NCBI GenBank assembly: GCA_023055355.1
Contig: JALJCS010000028.1
Coordinates: 6,572,418 to 6,636,417, forward strand
DNA length: 64,000 nt
DNA from: Agelaius tricolor
Lineage: Eukaryota > Chordata > Aves > Passeriformes > Icteridae
Direction: 5' to 3'
Positions 44,721 to 56,700 of the stretch are shown piece after piece. Numbering within the stretch: the stretch's first letter is position 1; each line of letters opens with the position of its first letter. The notes under the pieces were generated by a model. It was given only the letters and a program-made list of their open reading frames with translations. It was not told the origin of the DNA and searched no databases. The translations under genes were made by a program, and so were the position numbers.

Positions 44721-46082
44721 CAATTGCAGTGACAGACACAAGGAAAAGCACAAATGTCACTTTGAAGCTGATAGGTGTTGTCAACACTTATGGTACTTCA
44801 GAAGAATTCAGTGTGAGTAAATAATCTCGGTTTTAATTTGGATAATGTGGGCCAAATCAGCTTTGTTTAGCAGATTTGCTAAACAGATTTAACAGATCTT
44901 GTTTAGTTAATGATCCCAAAAGTCTGTAGTTTTATATTTTAGTTTTATATTCTAGGAAGGCAGAAGGATGAAATAAGTTATATCCCTCTATGTTATGTCC
45001 CTCATGGCAGATCAAAAATTAAGACAGAAATTAGACAGGATGGAAAAATCTCATTCTAAGTGCCCATTCCTGAATTAGACAACTTAGAAAGGAAAAGTTC
45101 TTGTATTTCATTTAGAATTAACTAAAAAACACCCCATCACTTCCTGTGCTACAGCTTTCTATAGAAACAAAAATGAACAAACCCATTCCTGGAGAGCCTT
45201 TCTGCAATCTTAGCTCTTGTTAAAACAGCGCAATTAGCAGCCTGAAAATTTACATTTTAACACATTTCAAAGCCATGTAAGTTTAAAGAGAAGAAGAAAT
45301 TCACAGAAAGCAATTTTCTAGCACTAGAAAGCAACGTTTTAGCATTCCCAAATGAGACAATTTCCACTTGCAGCCAGAGCAGCAGAGCCCATTCCAAAGG
45401 CAGAAAGTCTGCACCTCATGTTGCTCTGTGGTTGTTGTTTTATTTGCATCAATCCCAAATGTCCCAGCTTTGATTTCACCACACAAAGTGTTGCAACAAT
45501 TTCTCTCTGGAAATCCCAAGCAAAGACAGAAGAGAGAGCAAGGAGAGGGTGGGCACAGGGAAAAAAAAAATCACCCATTTCCAAAGAGACTCATGGAAAA
45601 ACCACTCTGGCTCTACAGGGTGTAATCAAACCATTCCATTTTTCTGGGGGAGCAGAACAGTAAAAAGCTTTTTAAAGTTCCAGGTGTGCTTGGAGATGTG
45701 CACTTTTATCCTTGGTATGGGTTCAAGTGTGTAAAGGAGGATTTTCTGCAAGGTTTGCCCCTAAATCCCCATTGAAAACACACAAAGGTGCCCAGTTCTG
45801 AGCAAATGATGGAGTGGGAGCAGCTCCCTGACAGCTCCTTCTGTCACTGTTGTCCCTTCTGCAGAGAGAATCCAGACCTGTCTGCCCCTGGAATGGCACA
45901 GAAGGAAAAAGTCCTGATGAAAGAAGAGAAATTGAGCTATTTGTGGCAGCTGGAATATGAGCCAGGCATGTCCAAATATGAAGAAAAGCAATTTTCTGTC
46001 CTGGGACAAAGTGCTGAGAAGGAGAGGATGTTTCCACAAATCAGAAGGACCTTGAAAGGTTTTCCTTGCTGAATTGATAACA
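44721..46082. other. Unique DNA, no gene accepted
   Basis: A 94-codon plus frame (45,788-46,072) is charged and helix-like in its second half but overlaps two antisense frames of similar size. No known family is recognised. Confidence 0.4.
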
Positions 46083-46148
46083 AAAGGATAAATTAAAGTT
46101 GTTTAAGGATAAATTAAAGCTGTTTAAGGATAAATTAAAGCTGTTTGG
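46083..46148. repeat. 21-bp tandem repeat, 3 copies
   Basis: AAGGATAAATTAAAGCTGTTT three times with one change (AAGTTG in the first). Confidence 0.95.
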
Positions 46149-47795
46149 ATGGGACTGAGGTAGAGCCACCCCTCCATCCATGAGCAGGAAGGGAAGTGTC
46201 AACCCCTGAGAGTTTCTGCTGCATTTGGAGAAAACAATCCTTTTAAAAGTTGCATTTCCAGCACATTTGGAGTGGGATGGCAAACAGGGGGTAGCTGTAC
46301 CTGGCCAGAGAGAGGACACAGCAGGTACCATCTGTACCAACCCTCCCCTGCCCCTGCAGCTGGACTGAGCTTGTTCTGAATAAAAAAAAAGGAGTTTGCA
46401 GCAGCACTGGCTCTGCTTGTCCTCTATCTCCCGTGATCAAAGAATGCAAACAGCTGCATGTCTCAGCTCCCTGGCAATGAAAGCTGCAGCAGATCTGCTG
46501 TGTCCCCAGGCACAGAGCAAAAAAGAGGAAAGAGAAAGGGAAAGAGCAGCAGAGACCGGGAGAGGGAAAAGCCAGCGAACACCCAGGCTGTGTTTAGCCA
46601 CACTCCACGTCCTCCTAAACTGCAATCTCTTAAGTGCCACTTACTCAATTAATCCAAGCTCTTCTAGTTTAAAAGCCAAGCTGTAACGTATTTAAACAGC
46701 TCAGAAACCCTACCCACCAAGCCCTGCTCTGTATCGGATCCATCAGCTGCAGCAGTGACTGTGCATTAACTAAGAAAGCCCAAGGTCTGATTAACACTTC
46801 CTCTGCCACTTTGCTGCTGCTCATTCCTGCTGGAATCCTGCTAAGGCTGCAATTTCTCAGCTTTTTTTAGCAGGGTGGATCTCATCCCAGCAGGGACTGT
46901 CTTTTGGACCAGCTCCTAGAACATCCTTGCAGCAGCTATAGTAACTATTTTTATAGGCAAGTTTTATTAGGAAAGTATTTTAAATGGCCTTTGAATGCAA
47001 TTTAGCAGCTGGAAATGAGGCAGTTTGCCAGCATCATGTGAGCAGACAAGCTGTGGAGCACCAACAAGTGCTACCAGAGGTCCTCAATCCCCTCCAGGCT
47101 GGGCATGAAAACCCACAAGAGTTCAATGAGCCAGAAGGTGCCATTAAACTGCAAATGCCTGCAAGGCTGAGCTCTGCTGTTCCCAGGTCCCACACTAGAA
47201 AAGACCCTAATGTTGGAGGCCTAAAGGACATATTTTGAGTTAAAATTGGTCTGGAAGGGATGGTTTGTTACACAGAGGATGTCAGCTCACCATAAATCCA
47301 TGTAAGGACATCAGCAGCACCACTTGGATGTCTCGGGACTGTGAGTTCAGTGCTTGGTCCTCAACAAACAATCCAGGGAATAAAATGAAGTGGCCCAAAC
47401 ACACAGGCCCCCAACACATTCACCTTCTGCCACATGGAGAAGCAGGAAAAGGATTTAGAAAATTGCTGAGCAGACACGAGGTCCTGGTGCTGCAGCCAGG
47501 CTCCTGCACATGGCCACGGCGAGGAACCAGACTGGCATCACTGGGAGCAAGGGGATGGCTGAGAGAGCAAAAAACAAACCATGAAAGAGCTGGAGACCCA
47601 GTTCCAGTCTCAAACCACGCTGGCACAGTCCTGGGGGGGTTGCTGTGGTTCCAGCCCATGCAAATAGGAGTGGAAAGTGGCCTCCAGTGGGAGCACACGC
47701 TGAGGGAAAAGGCAGCTTTGCTTTTAGACATGACTCCAGTTGTACAGTCTGAGAGTCAATTAAGCTTTGCTTTCTCGATATCTCCTTCCAAATAA
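46149..47795. other. Unique DNA, no gene accepted
   Basis: Frames up to 176 codons (47,265-47,795, +) lack a recognisable domain and overlap an antisense frame of 103 codons. Region 46,640-46,830 is repeat-free and could be conserved. Confidence 0.4.
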
Positions 47796-47848
47796 AGGCT
47801 CAGCTTGTGTGCTAGGCATTTTTAAAAATAAAATCAAACAAAATCATG
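47796..47848. repeat. Distal copy of the 50.1-kb foldback sequence
   Basis: Contains GGCTCAGCTTGTGTGCTAGG (reverse complement near 50,125-50,146) and TTTTTAAAAATAAAATCAAA (direct copy at 50,063). Confidence 0.8.
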
Positions 47849-48377
47849 CATTTGGCAGGTCCTGGGCATTCCTGCTACTAAATTGTTCTGTGCTTCATGC
47901 AAAATCTGAGTGTATTAAATAAAGAGAAGTGGAGTAGCCCCTTTGACCAGTGTCCAAGTGTTTAGAACTGTTGAATGTGAGTTTCACCCGTGTTTACATG
48001 TGGAATGGAACACAGCCACTCAACCACAAAATGTTCCCAAAGCAAACATCCAAAACCTGGTTGCTGGCAGGGGACACTGACAGCCTCGCCTGAAACCAGT
48101 CATTCACAGGATGCCAAAAAACAACAGATTACCAAGGCAAGGAGAGAGCCAGGTTATTTTCTTACCTCCAGGGAAGAGGCCATGGCAAGTGACAGCAAAC
48201 AGGGACTGGCAAAGCAGAGTGTGAGCTCAGGGGGGTTCAGCTGGATGGAGAAGGGAGGCTGGTGTTACTCCAGATGTGCAGAAGAGACACGGACACAGCA
48301 AAGTCCCCGCGTGCCAGGGGTGTGTGTGAACCTCCTGAAGTGGAGGGGCGATATTCTGCCAAGTCAAGGCTGGCTAA
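47849..48377. other. Unique DNA, no gene seen
   Basis: A 142-codon plus frame spans 47,990-48,418 and runs into CR1 sequence. Not recognised. Confidence 0.4.
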
Positions 48378-48690
48378 GCAAGAGAATCACAGAATTCATT
48401 GGGCTGGATGGAACCTAAAACCTCATCCAGGAGCGCCTTCCACTGTCCCAGGGTGCTGCCAGCCCCATCCAGCCTGGCCTTGGGCACTTCCAGGGATCCA
48501 GGGGCACCCACAGCTTCTCTGGGCACCTGTGCCAGGTGTCCTCTCACTCTAACTCCTGGTGAACAGCCCCTCTCCATCCTCCCTGCAGCCCTTTCAGGTC
48601 CTGGAAGGTTCAAAGAGGTCTCCACACAACCTCATTTTCTCCAGGCTGAGCAGCCCCAACAACCCCAGCCTGGATGAAGAGGGAAAAGTG
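48378..48690 (-). mobile_element. CR1 LINE 3' end
   Basis: The plus strand reads AGAATCACAGAATTCATTGG, 'gccttccactgtcccaggg', 'ccagcctggccttgggcac', 'cacagcttctctgggcacc', 'ccctttcaggtcctgg' and 'ttctccaggctgagcagc', the full order of a reversed CR1 3' region. At about 310 bp it is one of the longer copies here. Confidence 0.93.
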
Positions 48691-48997
48691 AACAGAAAGA
48701 GACTCCAGCAGGACACAGCAGCTCAGAGGGGAAGGTGGGATCAGGAGGTGACCTGTGCTCCCTCACACACAGGCCCAGGTTTTTGTCACAGCCCATGTTT
48801 GTGTCACTGTGAGTCTGTGATCGTTCAGAGAAATGGAAATGCACCCTTGGAGCTGGCACACAATGGAAAGAACAAAACAACGTGCTGAGAGCACCCTCTG
48901 GGTGTTGCAAGAAGGGAGAAATCCATGAAATAGGGCAAGAAACTACAAAATAAAAAAAAAAAAAGTAAGAAATAGCTTGGGACACAGCTGGGAAGGA
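48691..48997. other. Unique DNA, no gene seen
   Basis: Contains an A run at 48,953-48,964. Confidence 0.35.
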
Positions 48998-49338
48998 TCC
49001 TTCAAAATTCCTTCCAGGATCCTTCCGTGGTCCTTCCATGGTCTTTCCAAGGTCCTTCAAAGGTTTTTCCAAGGTCTTTCTGAGGTCTTTCCGAGGTCCT
49101 TCCAGGATCTTTCCAAGGTCTTTCCAAGGTCCTTCCAGGATCCTTTCATGGTCCTTCCAGGATCTTTCCAAGGTCCTTCCATGGTCTTTCCAAGGTCCTT
49201 CCAAGGTCCTTCCAGGATCCTTTCAAAGTCCTTCCAGGATCTTTCCAAGGTCCTTCCAGGATCTTTCTAGGATTCTTCCAAGGTCCTTCCAGGATCCTTC
49301 CAAGGTCCTTCCAAAGTCCTTCCAGGACCCTTCAAAGA
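48998..49338. repeat. 11-bp minisatellite, about 30 copies
   Basis: Units of CCTTCCAAGGT with variants CTTTCCAAGGT, CCTTCCAGGAT and CTTTCTGAGGT. The period of 11 means each frame repeats every 11 residues, so frames on both strands stay open. The minus frame (48,632-49,204) reads as KDLGKTLEGPW-like and the plus as FPRSFQDLSKV-like peptides. Confidence 0.96.
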
Positions 49339-49496
49339 ACATTTAGGGTGACTTCAGGAGACTGCTCTGTGCTGAGGGATCCACCTGCCCCCCTTGCATG
49401 TTCCAAGCTTTTCCCAGACCTGCACAACCCACGTTCCCCTTAAAACAAGGTCAAGGCCAATTTCTGCCACCTCCAGCTCCAAGCCCTGCTCCCACC

Positions 49497-49981
49497 TGTG
49501 GTGGTGATCTCAGGGGTCCCGGGACGAGGGAAGAGATGAAAATCTTGACTCCATGTTTCAGAAGGCTGATTTATTATTTTATGATAGATATGATATTATA
49601 AGAAAATTATATATTAAAACTATACTAAAAGAGTAGAGGAAAGGAAAGGAAAGGAAAGGAAAGGAAAGGAAAGGAAAGGAAAGGAAAGGAAAGGAAAGGA
49701 AAGGAAAGGAAAGGAAAGGAAAGGAAAGGAAAGGAAAGGAAAGGAAAGGAGAAAAGGGAAAAGGGAAAAGGATGCTAATAGAATCTTGTGACCAGGAGTC
49801 TGGACAGCTGGACTGTGATTGGCCATTAATTAGAAACAACCACAGAGACCAATCAAAGATTCACCTGTTGCATTCCTCAGCAGCAGATAACCATTGTTTA
49901 CATTTCGTTCCTGAGGCCTCTCAGCTTCTCAGGAGAAAAAATCTTGGCAAAAGGGATTTTTCAGAAAATATCATGGCTACA
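49497..49981 (-). mobile_element. Solo LTR (family A) with AAAGG expansion
   Basis: Starts TGTGGTGGTGATCTCAGG and ends TCATGGCTACA on the plus strand, flanked on both sides by CCACC (49,492-49,496 and 49,982-49,986), a perfect 5-bp target duplication. It shares 'gactccatgtttcagaagg', 'ctgatttattattttatg' and 'gattggccattaattagaaa' with the other family A copies. No internal retroviral genes. Confidence 0.9.
49637..49751. repeat. (AAAGG)n microsatellite inside the LTR
   Basis: About 23 perfect AAAGG units, then AAAAGGG variants to about 49,770. In the sister LTR at 37.87 kb the same place reads AGAATAGAAGAAAGG. It reads FPFLS-like on the minus strand. Confidence 0.97.
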
Positions 49982-50062
49982 CCACCCACCCATGTGAGCC
50001 TTTCAGCAGCCCAGGCTGTGCCCTGTGCCCCATCCCACCCCTCACCCTCCTTCTCTCCCCTC

Positions 50063-50146
50063 TTTTTAAAAATAAAATCAAACAAAATCAATTTTTTTTT
50101 TATTTTATTTTATTTTTAAAAATGCCTGGCACACAAGCTGAGCCAT
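50063..50146. repeat. AT-rich foldback (16-bp perfect arms)
   Basis: TTTTTAAAAATAAAAT (50,063-50,078) and ATTTTATTTTTAAAAA (50,107-50,122) are perfect reverse complements with a T-rich loop. The right flank, GCCTGGCACACAAGCTGAGC, is an inverted copy of 47,797-47,820. Confidence 0.85.
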
Positions 50147-53100
50147 TGCTACCAAAGCCCCAAACACCAGCCAGGTTTCCTCTCCTCCTGCATGTTAACA
50201 CCTCCCCACGAGCTGAGTGATCCCTGCACACTCCAAATTCGTGTTTTTATTCTGCCTGTGCATTGACACCTTGTTGCCTGAGCCGTGTTGATGGGTTGCA
50301 GGTGCCCCTCACCATGAAACTGGCCAACAACCCACTCACAAATTTGCTCCACTTGTTAATATTAAAATCAGATGGCCAATGCCTCCCCTAAATTGGTTCA
50401 GGCTTGAGGTACTGCTGCTTCACAGTAGGAAGAGTGTTCCAACAGGCTTTCTGCAGGACCTGCTATTTATGGTAAACACTCCACTTTGTTGAAATAACAT
50501 AAAATTTTGAGATAAACCCATTCTAGACAGGGAAATGTTAAAGTGCCACTGTCTCTGCTTTGCAGCTTTGCAATAACTCGTGTTTGCAGCTGCCTCGTGG
50601 GGCTGGGGAAGACCTGAGCACCACATGTTCTCTGCTTAGCACTTGCAATCCAAGGAAATTTCTTTATTTTCTGGCTCTGCTGGGTTATGAGGCTGTCTGG
50701 GCAATGTCAGGCAGGGCTCTGCCTCTGATGTTTGGGACAATGTGAACTCTGTGGGACCAGGCCTGCAGAGAGTGGTGGAAATTTTGCGAGGTTCTGAAGA
50801 TTCACTGCTTGCTGAGCCTGGAAAGGTGGAGGGGAATATTTGCTGGTGCCCTTTCTTTTATTTAACAGAGGAGAGAGGGGAAACTCTCTTCAAACTGTAA
50901 TTTTGGACTGAATTTTTATATGGATTGGCTAAAGAAAGAGTGATTGTTCCATTCTCCAGCATTCATTTACAGATCCCGGTTATGATCTCTGGGGAGTTCA
51001 GCCACCATCAAAATAAAACCAAAGAAGCCCTCAAGGACAAAACATTATCCCAAACACTCCTGACAAGCTTCCACTCCTTTCCTACTTTGTTGTCTGCAAG
51101 CTGTTTTAACAGGTGGACTGGCAGCGGTGTGGAAAGTGATTTGAACCCAGAATTTTTTAGGTATTTCAGGAGATAAGCACCAAGCTGGGCTCCATTACCC
51201 AGCAGTGACACAGAGGGCTGGAGCTGTTACAGAAACCGAGCCCCTTGCCAGAGATGCAGGCAGGAAACATGGTCACTGTGAGAGCCAGAGCACCCAGCCA
51301 GAGCTGAGGAATTTGTCCATTTTCTGCCAACTCCTCGCATGGAACAGAAAAATAAAGTAACATGAAACATGGCCCTCGGTGCTGGCACAGACCTAGAAAG
51401 GAGACTCTGCCAGCCAAGGCTGTTTCCTTCCTCTAAAAAAAAGTGACCACCCTATTTTTTGATCATTAAAATATGTGCCTTTGTTGGACAGAGTGATCTG
51501 CAGGTTTGTGGCCATCCCAGTTATGCTCAGAGAAGCAAATAAAAATGATGGAATCGCCCCTTTTGTTCTCTAACAATGATTCCAATGAGCAAAGGTCTAG
51601 GGAAATAACCTGTGGAGCAGAGCTCAGCTGGCCCCAGAAGATCATTTATGATGTGCCATGGCTACTGTAAATCCAACTGGAGCCGTGCTGTGGTTGTGAG
51701 TGTCTGTGAAAGGCATCTGAAATCTGTGAGATTTTCCTAGAAATCCTATTTACATGTCAAAAATGAGCAAAAAAAAAAAAAAAAAAAAAATAGGAAGCGT
51801 GTGTGATTCTGTAATTAATAGATAATTTAAAAGGAGAAGTTTACATGGTGTCTTTGCCTGCTTATTAAAAGAATTCCTTGGAATGTGCTCCAAAGAATGA
51901 GTGACACTGACTGCTCCAGGATATCCCCTTAATCCCTCACAGAAGAACCTGTGGCTTCCCTCCACGAGCACATTCCTCAAAGCTTCGCCTGAGATTCCTC
52001 CCATCTACATTTTACATGTTCAGGGTTAGGAGCAGACACGTTTAAAGGTCACAAATTTACTCTTTGCTGGCAGCGGGGCTGGGGATCTCATTTGGGATGA
52101 GTTCAGCCCTGGATCCAGGGGGTTGTTTGAACTCTAAATGCCAGGCAGGAAAGCAAAGGGAAAATGTGAGGAGCAGAATCATTATCAGAACAAATCGGCT
52201 CAATGCTGAGCTGCTAATAACGTCATAAACCAAATGTGAGCATCTTCCAGGGGCATTTTCCCAGAATAATGGCACTGCTCATGAAGGCCACCCCAGAAGT
52301 TGATGGTTTACGGTAGTTGAAGTGGGATTAGCCCTCATGAAAGACTCAGGAATACTTTTTCTCAGTGAAAGTTTACAATAATATTTTAAAGACTCTCAAC
52401 CAACACCCACACTTAAGCTTTGAAAACAGATAATGCATTTTTAATGGGATTGCACATCTGACAAGGAATTTGACTAATTCCTCTGATAGCAGACAGCTTC
52501 CTCCCCATAATTCATCTCAAAAGGATCAAAAACCCAAACACTCCCTGCCATCTTTGGAATGGCCCCCTCCACCCCTGGCCTCCTGGAAAGGATCAGATCA
52601 ATTCCAGCAATCCAATGGCAGGAGAATGGAGCCACACATCCCTGACCTCCCTTTGGTCTGTCCCTACCAAAATAAGGGCTGGAGCTGAGCAGGGAAAGAG
52701 GGAAAAGCCTGGAGGACCAGGGGATGTTGGGCTGCTGACACTGAGCCCATTGTTCCCGTTTGGCCACCAGTGATTTGGCTCTCCCTGAGCTTCCGAAACC
52801 TCCAGAGCTGTTTGAATCCCACCACGGCTTTGTCTGGGAACTACCAGGGGTGAGGCACTGGGAGGTGGCTGAATTGGAGGCGTTTTAGAAGGAAAAGCAT
52901 GAGGAGCTTTCTTCAGCTTTGTTATGATTTGCCCAAATGAGGATTTCCTACTGGAAACCTTCTCCAGAGGAGGGGAGCCTCCAGTGCTGGCCACAAGCAC
53001 AGGGCTGTGCCTTTAACACCACTCACAGCATAAATCCCTTGTAGATGCTCCACAGCACAAACCCCAGCCAGGTCTGTCAAGGCATTTTTAGCATTTGTTC

Positions 53101-53409
53101 TGTTAAAAAAAAAAAAAAAAACAAGGAAAAAAAAAAAAAACCCTGAGGTATTAGGGTGCACTAATCTTTAGAAAGGTTAATTTATTCATAGGGATTTTGA
53201 CAGAGATGTATGGCTAGGCTGGAGTCCCAGGCACTTCTTCCCAAGGGGAGCTGCTTGTGCAGAGCCTGACAGAAGCAGAGAGAGGCTTCAGAACAGCCCC
53301 AAACCACATCAGAGAGCGGCTCCCAAGGGTTCTGAGCATTGCACTCGTGGTGAGCAGCCCCTGCTGCTCCCCCTGCTCCCACCAAACCTCAGAGACACCC
53401 TGGAGACCA
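50147..53409. other. Unique DNA, no gene seen
   Basis: More than 3 kb without repeats other than A runs at 51,769-51,790, 53,104-53,120 and 53,127-53,139. No recognisable coding frame. Frames are short and overlap on both strands. Confidence 0.45.
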
Positions 53410-54058
53410 CGGCCACAGGAGCTCCAGGCAGCAAAAGCAGCTCTGTCCCTCCCAGAAATCCTGGATGCTGAAGGTCTTTGCCCTTTTAGAGCAGGGGAAA
53501 AGGCCACAGGAGCCCCAGACAGCAAAAGGAGCTCTATCTCTCCCAAAAATCGTGGATATTGAAGGTCTTTGCCCTTTTAGAGCAGGGGAAAAGACCACAG
53601 GAGCTCCAGGCAGCAAAAGCAGCTCTACCCCTCCCAAAAATCCTGGATGCTGAAGCTCTTTCCCCTCTTTCCCCTTTTAGACCATGTGAAAAAGCCACAG
53701 GAGCTCCAGGCAGCAAAAGCAGCTCTACCCCTCCCAAAAATCATGGATGTTGGTGGTCTTTGTCCTTTTAGAGCAGGGGAAAAGGCCACAGGAGCTCCAG
53801 ACAGCAAAACAGCTCTATCTCTCCCAAAAATCGTGGGTGCCGAAGCTCTTTGCCCTTTTAGAGCAGGTGAAAAGACCACAGGGGCTTCAGGCAGCAAAAG
53901 CAGCTCTATCTCTCCCAAAAATCGTGGGTGCTGAAGCTCTTTGCCCTTTTAGAGCAGGGGAAAAGACCACAAGAGCTCCAGGAAGCAAAAGCAGCTCTAT
54001 CCCTCCCAAAAATCGTGGATATTGAAGGTCTTTGCCCTTTTAGAGCAGGAGAAAAGGC
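53410..54058. repeat. 91-bp minisatellite, about 7 copies
   Basis: Units begin CTCCAGGCAGCAAAAGCAGC and continue 'cctcccaaaaatc', 'ttgcccttttagagcagg' and GGAAAAGACCACAGGAG. Unit starts are about 53,421, 53,513, 53,605, 53,706, 53,798, 53,888 and 53,979. The third unit has a 10-bp CCCTCTTTCC-type insertion. Because 91 is 3n+1 each frame rotates, and all frames on both strands are partly open. Confidence 0.96.
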
Positions 54059-55017
54059 ATCTCAGGGTGGTGTGAGCTGTGTCAGCACACAGGGCTGCCT
54101 CAGGACAAAGAGCTCTTCTGTCAGACATCCCAGCCCAGGCGCTTTTTGATGCTCCACAATAACATTTTGGATTTCCAGACAATATCTTGGATGCTTGTTC
54201 TCAGATTGATGTTAGCAAGGGCAAATGAAATGTGGTTTTCCTGAATATTTGGGGATCTCCAAAAACACCATAATTTAAATCTGTGGGTGCTCCAAGAGGA
54301 GACATCTGCTAAAATAAACTTGAAATAAACACATTATAAAGGCAGGGGGGCATCACTTTAAGGTATCTGATCATGTCCTATTTTTTCCCCCTGGGAACAG
54401 AGTCTACTCCATAATAAGATTTAAATCTTTTTACCATTCTATATTTAGAGAGGATGTGGCAGAAAGCAGCCAAACCTTGTCTCTGCAGAGGCCTCTGGGA
54501 CCTGTCAGGACACTGCAGGAAGCCAGCCTGATAACTCATTTGGCTGCTTCTTTTTTAATTTGCTCGGAGTCTGTGCAATTAAAACTAAAGTTTCCATGGG
54601 CTGTGGAAGGACAGAGCCAATTTGTGGCTGCCCTCCCCTTCCTGCAGCAATTCTTCAACATCAAGAACACCTGAGCTGATTCTTTCAGGCTCTTGACCCA
54701 CAAAGCAACTTAATCCTGGATGCAGCCAGGAAAATGAGATTTTCCCTCTTTTCCCATTGGGTTTGGGGCCCAGTTTGGGGTTATCAGAGGACTACAGGAC
54801 CAAAGGACAGGGGCTGGAGTGGGATTTAGAGGAGCACTGGACAGAGGTGACTCAAAATTTTGGGCACAGGGAGAAGGCAAAGGGGACCAGAGGTCTGAGC
54901 TGGGATCCTCTGAGCTGAGGATGCAGAGATGGGACCGGGCTTGGAGGAGAGCAGTGATGGTGTGGGGGCACTGCATGCCAGCTGGAAGGTGGAATTTCCA
55001 AATGCACACCAGGACAG
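54059..55017. other. Unique DNA, no gene accepted
   Basis: 54,170-54,660 is AT-rich and repeat-free. A 211-codon minus frame (54,710-55,345) runs through CR1 sequence and is rejected as a gene. Confidence 0.4.
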
Positions 55018-55185
55018 CAATCAAACACCAGAACAAGCTGCCCAGAGGGGTTCTGCAGGCTCTGCCCTTGGGGGTGTTCAGCCCAGAGCTGCCTGACCTC
55101 AGTGGAGCTGCTTGGCCTTTGGAGCAGGGGATCTCCAGAGCTCCATTCCAACCAGGGCTCTGGGATTCCATGATTTCTCTCAGTG
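55018..55185 (+). mobile_element. CR1 LINE 3' end, old
   Basis: 'aacaagctgcccagaggggt', 'gatctccagagctccattcc' and GGGATTCCATGATTTC follow an older CR1 3' end in forward orientation. Similarity is moderate. Confidence 0.65.
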
Positions 55186-56340
55186 GCTGTCCCTGACGCG
55201 TGAAATGCCTCCCCACACAAAGCCAAGCACCACTGGGAACTGGGAACTGTGCTGCAGCAAAGCAACCTCTTATTCCCACCAAAAAACAAAGAGATCTTTG
55301 CCTGAGCTGCCTGTGCAGGACCAGGATCTCAACCCAGCAGAGCACAAACCAGCTCTGAGCGAAGAGCTCACCCCAGAGCTCCCACCTCCCTCCTCTCTCA
55401 AAGTTTTTCCATCAGTCTCTTATTTCCACTTCCCAACGTCTCCCCCAGCACCAAAATCAGAAATTATCCTCTGCAGCTCACCTGGTTTGGTCTCCACCTG
55501 CATTTCTGGCACTGCAAAGGACAAGGGACCAGCTCAGCCTGCCTGAGCCAAAAGTAATAATGCTCTGCTGACCAGAGCTAGTTAACTGCTAGTTTAGATT
55601 ATTAACCTCTTGCACTTAATGAGAGTCCTGAGGCTGCTTAAGCCACAAGACTGAATTTCCCCTAACCACAAACATGGAATCCTCATTAATACAAATCCAA
55701 GACACTTTCCCAGGAAGAAATAATTTGTAGAATGTAGAATCTACCCAGAAGCAAACGATGCTGGATTTAGAAGTATGCTTGAAACTTCTGCAGTTCAGTT
55801 TAATTTGTCCCCAAGGACAAGGAGGAAGGTCTGGATCATGAAATGGATTTTTATTTTTAATTGCCAGGTGTCACCAGACTTTAGCAAGAAAGATTTCTGA
55901 TGTTTTCCCCAACACCCCCAAATACTTGTAATTATTTTCTGGGGAATATTACTTGAAAAATGATCCATTTCTAACTGAATTTAAGCCTGTGTTATGCAAA
56001 CAGTAAACCAGCTTGTTTGAAAGTAATCTGTACCCAAGGGCTAGCAGAGGAATAAAAATAAATAAAGTATGAGAGGTTTTACAAAACCACAGACACCACC
56101 AGGTTTTCCAGGTCTAGGGGAAGAAAATCTCGTTCTGCAGGCTCCCTTTTACATCTTGGCAAGTGGGGGTTTTTCAGATGCCTCACAATCGATCCCTGGG
56201 TCAGGTTTCACAGCCATCAGCACCTGCTCCCTCTGAAGTGGAACATGGCCGTGCCCAGCAGCAAAGCAGCCGGGACAGGAAGCCAAATTTATGGCATTTA
56301 TTTGAAACTACAGCAGGGAAGGGCTTGGCAGCACAGGGCC
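55186..56340. other. Unique DNA, no gene seen
   Basis: No repeat signature or recognisable frame. Confidence 0.4.
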
Positions 56341-56700
56341 ACTCACAGAATTCACAGAATCCCCAGGTTGGGAGAGACTTTCAAGACCATCGAGTCCAAC
56401 CCAGCCCCAACACCTCCACTCAACCCTGGCACCCAGTGCCACACCCAGGGATGGTGACTCCACCTCACACCTCTAAATCTTCCTCTCTCAATCCAATATT
56501 TTATCACTCTGTCCGTGAGAAACCTTCTTCCCAATATCCAACCTGTATTTCCCTTGGTGCAGCTCGAGGCTGTGTCCTCTGGTTCTGTCAGTGCCTGGAG
56601 AAAGAGCCCAGCCCCAGCTGAGCACAGGCACCTTTCAGGAGCTGTAGAGAGTGCCAAGGTCACTCCTGAGTCTCCTTTTCTCCTTTTTTCTGGAAGGGAT
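56341..56700 (-). mobile_element. CR1 LINE 3' end
   Basis: The plus strand reads CTCACAGAATTCACAGAATC, 'caggttgggagagactttca', 'gaccatcgagtccaaccc', 'gccacacccagggatggtga', 'ttcttcccaatatccaac' and 'agctcgaggctgtgtcctct', the reversed order of a CR1 3' region. Same subfamily as 24,884-25,008. Confidence 0.93.

Noticed and set aside
45788..46072. 94-codon charged plus frame as a possible retroviral fragment
   Set aside because: No motif I can name, overlapping antisense frames of equal length and no repeat context.
47265..47795. 176-codon plus frame
   Set aside because: No family resemblance and an overlapping antisense frame of 103 codons; treated as chance.
48632..49204. 190-codon minus frame with 11-residue repeats
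   Set aside because: The repeat part is the translation of an 11-bp minisatellite, and the plus strand is equally open.
54710..55345. 211-codon minus-strand open frame, the longest in the window
   Set aside because: It crosses a CR1 3' end, overlaps other open frames on both strands and has no recognisable domain.
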